This document shows, piece after piece, positions 6,312-8,606 of a stretch of 8,606 bases of DNA (position 1 is its first letter; each line of letters begins with the position of its first letter). A model generated the notes under the pieces. It saw only the letters and a program-made list of their open reading frames with translations. It was not told where the DNA came from and did not search any database. Position numbers and translations under genes: made by a program. The stretch is from contig DLCS01000084.1 in the NCBI GenBank assembly GCA_002480735.1, positions 1-8,606 on the forward strand, written 5' to 3'. The stretch comes from Bacillaceae bacterium UBA7792. GTDB taxonomy: Bacteria > Bacillota > Bacilli > Bacillales > Cytobacillaceae.

Positions 6312-6785
6312 ATGGAATACAAAGTAGAGAAACTAAGGGTAAACTACAAAACATTAGAAGAATTTAAAAGGTTTAAAGAGTATGGTTTGCAGGAGCTTTC
6401 AATGGTTGAGGATTTGGAAGCAAATATTATTGATAATGATAGCGAATCGCCATTTTACGGGATCTATTTTGGCGATACTTTAGTTGCTAGGATGAGCTTA
6501 TATAGGGTAGAAGCGAAATTCAATCGTTATTTCGAGCCGCCCCATGATTTTCTCGAGCTATGGAAGCTTGAAGTACTCCCTGATTATCAAAACAAAGGCT
6601 ATGGCAAGGCGCTTGTCAACTTTGCAAAAGAGATGGGCCTTCCAATCAAGACGAATGCAAGAATGAAATCACGTGGTTTTTGGGATAAGATGGGTTTTAC
6701 CTCTGTTCATTACGAAATGGCTCGAGATCGGGGAGAGAATCCTCTTTTCTGGTTTCCTGAAGGCTTTCCGATTGAAAAAGATTAA
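6312..6785 (+). CDS. ylbP: GNAT-family N-acetyltransferase YlbP
   Basis: This 157-residue protein of the Gcn5-related N-acetyltransferase fold transfers acetyl from acetyl-CoA to an unknown acceptor. Motif A, with the pyrophosphate-binding loop QNKGYGKAL, lies at residues 93-101 after the beta strand LWKLEVLP (83-90). The downstream RMKSRGFWDKMGF segment (117-129) is the usual motif B region. The N-terminal text VEKLRVNYKTLEEFKRFKEYG and the MARDRGENPL block match my recollection of B. subtilis YlbP, which also sits between the gerR (ylbO) and panE (ylbQ) genes. The start is the ATG at 6312 with an AAGGGGG site at 6298-6304. It is the only gene of the central block on the plus strand: divergent from the biotin carrier gene and convergent with the gerR-like gene. 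The substrate is not known to me. Confidence 0.93.
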   Translation: MEYKVEKLRVNYKTLEEFKRFKEYGLQELSMVEDLEANIIDNDSESPFYGIYFGDTLVARMSLYRVEAKFNRYFEPPHDFLELWKLEVLPDYQNKGYGKALVNFAKEMGLPIKTNARMKSRGFWDKMGFTSVHYEMARDRGENPLFWFPEGFPIEKD

Positions 6786-6814
6786 GACTCTTTGCAAAAA
6801 TTTCCTAATAAATG

Positions 6815-6845
6815 CAGAAAGCGGACTATTGTCCGCTTTTTCTGT
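6815..6845 (+). terminator. Terminator between convergent ylbP and gerR-like genes
   Basis: A 9-bp stem, AAAGCGGAC (6818-6826) with GTCCGCTTT (6831-6839), closes a TATT loop and continues into TTTTTCTG, 30 nt after the ylbP stop. A further CAG/CTG pair can extend it. Read from the other strand it would follow the gerR-like gene (stop at 6850), but the T-rich tail on that side is poorer, so it acts mainly on the plus strand. Confidence 0.82.
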
Positions 6846-6849
6846 TTGT

Positions 6850-7476
6850 CTATTTTTCTATTCTTTCTAGGTTCCCATTTTTGTCCATTTGAAATTTGAC
6901 CTTTTGTTGCCGATCCTCCTCCTGCAGGACAACCATTTTCCTCGCCCTCTCCATGATTTCTATGAGAGCCTTATAATCCTGTTCAACGATTTGAAATTCC
7001 TTGGACAGCTTCTCATTTTCCGCAGCCAAGTATTCATTTCTTTTCTCAAGCTCCTGAGCCTTTTCCTCATATTCTTTCAATTTTTCTAATTGTTCATTTG
7101 ACTTTTCAAACTGCTCATACATTTCCTTGAAAAATCCAACCAATTCATCGAAGCTTATATTCGGCCTCCATGTCGCATTGCTTTCTTGTGGAGTGCTTTC
7201 GCTCTGCATCTCCACTATCTTTTCGTCCTCTACGACCTGTGCTTGCTTCCTTAATTCTTTGCGCTGCTTTTTCGCTAGTTCAATCCCTGATTTGTATTGC
7301 TTGCGAACATAAGAATTCCAACGAAATCCACAGGCAGCTGCGGTTCTGGATAGCTGCTTTCCAACTTCTTCGAAAGCTTGCAGCTGGGTGCCACCCTCAC
7401 GAATATGACGCAAAACTACTTCCGCGAGTAGTAAATCTTCATCATTAGACCAAGCATCCTGGCGGTTTGTGGGCAA
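6850..7476 (-). CDS. gerR: RsfA/GerR-family sporulation transcription regulator (YlbO-like)
   Basis: This 208-residue protein has the highly conserved N-terminal DNA-binding domain of the RsfA family (Myb/SANT-like). Its signature is [20 protein letters not shown] (residues 5-24), then [16 protein letters not shown] and [17 protein letters not shown] (45-61). A basic stretch (68-78), an acidic linker and a long coiled coil (about residues 118-180, [18 protein letters not shown] and so on) follow. In B. subtilis, RsfA acts in the forespore and GerR (YlbO) in the mother cell under sigma-E. The neighbour ylbP favours the GerR orthologue, but the two paralogues cannot be separated surely by eye. 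The start is a TTG at 7476, supported by AGGAGG at 7485-7490, 8 nt away; no in-frame ATG is nearby. No convincing sigma-E promoter was recognised upstream. It ends at the hairpin shared with ylbP. Confidence 0.85.
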   Translation of the reverse strand: MPTNRQDAWSNDEDLLLAEVVLRHIREGGTQLQAFEEVGKQLSRTAAACGFRWNSYVRKQYKSGIELAKKQRKELRKQAQVVEDEKIVEMQSESTPQESNATWRPNISFDELVGFFKEMYEQFEKSNEQLEKLKEYEEKAQELEKRNEYLAAENEKLSKEFQIVEQDYKALIEIMERARKMVVLQEEDRQQKVKFQMDKNGNLERIEK

Positions 7477-7622
7477 TGCTAATCCCTCCTAGTGGTATGT
7501 TATTATTTATACATATGCACTTACTAGAAGAGATAGACTTATCATACATATTTATCCAAAATCAAACAATTAACATTTTTACTATTTTCATTCACCAAGT
7601 ATGCATTCGGTTAAATGAACGT

Positions 7623-7628
7623 TATAAT
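7623..7628 (+). promoter_or_regulatory. Possible -10 element of the small HTH gene
   Basis: A perfect TATAAT lies 24 nt upstream of the start at 7653. No clear -35 hexamer is found at the right distance, so either an activator or another sigma factor is needed, or the match is by chance in an AT-rich region. Confidence 0.4.
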
Positions 7629-7652
7629 AAATACAGTTAAAGGAGCGATTGT

Positions 7653-7883
7653 ATGTACAAAACAATTGAAGAAACAGCTATTGAACTAGGTATGTCTAAA
7701 GAACAGATATTACGCCTAGTCTATGAGGGACGCATCCGTTCCGTTTTCGATGGAAATATGATCCTCATAAATAGTGGGCAATTTAGTACGTATTTTAATC
7801 AATTGGAGCGTATTAAAGAGGAAATCGAAATATGGAGATCTACTCCCATACCAGAGGATATTGACGTAAAAGACGAGGATTAA
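7653..7883 (+). CDS. Small excisionase-like helix-turn-helix protein
   Basis: This 76-residue protein resembles the excisionase/MerR-like winged-helix domain. A first helix with TIEETAIELGMS (residues 4-15) is followed by a recognition helix KEQILRLVYEGRI (16-28) and a short wing RSVFDGNMILIN (29-40). An amphipathic helix, NQLERIKEEIEIW (49-61), and an acidic tail (PEDIDVKDED) come last. The start is the ATG at 7653 with AAAGGAG at 7639-7645, 7 nt upstream, so it is likely translated. It is divergent from the gerR-like gene and convergent with hom. No integrase, attachment site or phage gene is visible, so a role as a recombination directionality factor is not supported; a small DNA-binding regulator is more likely. 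The specific function is not recognised. Confidence 0.8.
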   Translation: MYKTIEETAIELGMSKEQILRLVYEGRIRSVFDGNMILINSGQFSTYFNQLERIKEEIEIWRSTPIPEDIDVKDED

Positions 7884-7927
7884 AAAGCCCACCATTCAAA
7901 CAATAGAATATTGTTGAATGGCGGGTT
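7882..7927 (-). terminator. Hairpin terminator between the HTH gene and hom
   Basis: A long stem pairs CCC-A-CCATTCAA (7888-7899) and CAAT (7901-7904) with ATTG-TTGAATGG-C-GGG (7910-7925), with one mismatch and one bulge, around an AGAAT loop. On the minus strand it is followed by TTTTTA (7886-7881), making it the terminator of hom, whose stop is at 7949. On the plus strand it starts right at the stop of the HTH gene and is followed only by a weak T-rich stretch, so it may serve both genes. Confidence 0.8.
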
Positions 7928-7948
7928 AACTTTATAAAACAGTAATTA

Positions 7949-8606
7949 TTAAATCGTTACAACAAACCCTGCCCTTTTCCCGATGATTTCAGCATAATCT
8001 TCCACCATCACACTTGCTGTTGGGTACATTCCAGCACCAGGACCTACTAGGGTTAAAGTGCCAATATAATTAGTTTCTAGTGCAACTGCATTGAACACAT
8101 CATCGACTGGATAAAGTGGATGTTCTTTATCAACCAGTTGTGGACCAACCTTTGCTACAATTTTCCCACTAGCTAGTTTTTCTACCTCAGCTACATGACG
8201 GTAACGTAGACCCTTTTCACATGCTTCATGAACTTGCGAAGCTGATATACTATCTATGCCAATCACTTCTACATCCGCCCAATCAGGTTGTTCTCCAAAT
8301 GCCAAGGCACTTAAAATCATTAACTTTTTAAAGGCATCTTGACCAGAAATATCATTATACGGATCTGCCTCTGCATAACCTAAACTTTGTGCTTCTTTTA
8401 AAGCTGTTTCAAATGACCAGCCCTCAGCTCGCATTTTGGTTAAAATATAATTACACGTACCATTTAAAACACCTTGTATACGACTTACGTCATTAACAAG
8501 TAATATATTTTTCATAGTTTTAATAACAGGTACTCCTCCAGCAGTTGTAGCCTCAAAACCTACAAAAACACCATTTGCTTTTGCAAGCTCTTGTAACTCT
8601 AATCCA
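7949..8606 (-). CDS. hom: Homoserine dehydrogenase, 3' part, no ACT domain (5' end beyond window)
   Basis: Homoserine dehydrogenase reduces aspartate semialdehyde to homoserine with NAD(P)H on the route to threonine and methionine. The open frame continues without a stop from 7949 to the right edge, so the ATG at 8515 is internal and the NAD(P)-binding N-terminal domain is mostly outside the window. Visible motifs are FEATTAGGVPVIKT just inside the edge, then GVLNGTCNYILTKM, and the substrate and catalytic region EADPYNDISGQDAFKKL with its conserved Asp and Lys residues. The closing block GPGAGMYPTASVMVEDYAE is typical of the catalytic domain. The protein stops about 13 residues later (GKRAGFVVTI), with none of the roughly 80-residue ACT regulatory domain found at the end of B. 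subtilis Hom. It may therefore escape threonine feedback. It may be a second copy, for example one tied to methionine synthesis; that is inference. Confidence 0.93.
   Translation of the reverse strand, partial: GLELQELAKANGVFVGFEATTAGGVPVIKTMKNILLVNDVSRIQGVLNGTCNYILTKMRAEGWSFETALKEAQSLGYAEADPYNDISGQDAFKKLMILSALAFGEQPDWADVEVIGIDSISASQVHEACEKGLRYRHVAEVEKLASGKIVAKVGPQLVDKEHPLYPVDDVFNAVALETNYIGTLTLVGPGAGMYPTASVMVEDYAEIIGKRAGFVVTI

Noticed and set aside
7170..7448. Plus-strand open frames opposite the gerR-like gene
   Set aside because: They are shadows of a conserved protein on the other strand, have no ribosome binding sites, and their products are not protein-like.
1..8606. CRISPR arrays, tRNA or rRNA genes, transposase genes, riboswitches
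   Set aside because: I looked for regular spaced repeats, tRNA-like cloverleaf arms, transposase motifs and conserved riboswitch cores and saw none. All gene-free gaps are under 300 nt and are accounted for by promoters, terminators or the repeat.

Overview
The window looks like a chromosomal segment of a low-GC, endospore-forming Firmicute of the family Bacillaceae. The evidence is the conserved block gerR(ylbO)-like / ylbP / panE(ylbQ) / bshC / mraZ / rsmH, which I recall in nearly this order from Bacillus subtilis. Strong AGGAGG-type ribosome binding sites, TTG starts, a bacillithiol gene and a sporulation-type RsfA/GerR regulator agree with this. The species cannot be named from the sequence.

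Layout, left to right. (1) Positions 1-430 hold the 5' part of rsmH, and 465-896 hold mraZ, both on the minus strand. This is the start of the division and cell-wall (dcw) cluster, preceded by a promoter and a run of 10-bp-phased GTGG repeats that look like the MraZ operator. (2) Positions 1036-4217, minus strand, hold panE, a DUF3397 membrane protein gene whose TTG start lies 1 nt beyond the panE stop, and then bshC. A GC-rich, strongly self-complementary dispersed-repeat-like element (2752-2923) sits between the DUF3397 gene and bshC. (3) Positions 4335-6114, minus strand, hold a two-gene unit: a 70-residue biotin carrier protein and an acyl-CoA carboxylase carboxyltransferase. A site matching the CcpA cre consensus overlaps the predicted transcription start. 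No biotin carboxylase gene is present in the window. (4) ylbP, a GNAT acetyltransferase, runs on the plus strand and converges on a gerR/rsfA-like regulator at a hairpin terminator. (5) Divergent from the regulator is a small excisionase-like helix-turn-helix gene. It converges on the 3' part of a homoserine dehydrogenase that has no C-terminal ACT domain and runs off the right edge.

How the parts fit together: rsmH/mraZ serve ribosome methylation and division-cluster control, panE serves pantothenate/CoA synthesis, and bshC makes bacillithiol. The carrier/carboxyltransferase pair is an acyl-CoA carboxylation module, probably catabolite-repressed. GerR-like and YlbP are sporulation or accessory functions, and hom is in the aspartate-family amino acid pathway. 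Most of the window is ordinary housekeeping sequence. The points most worth a second look are the split carboxylase without its biotin carboxylase, the structured repeat upstream of bshC, the small HTH gene, and the ACT-less hom. I found no clear sign of a wholly new system.
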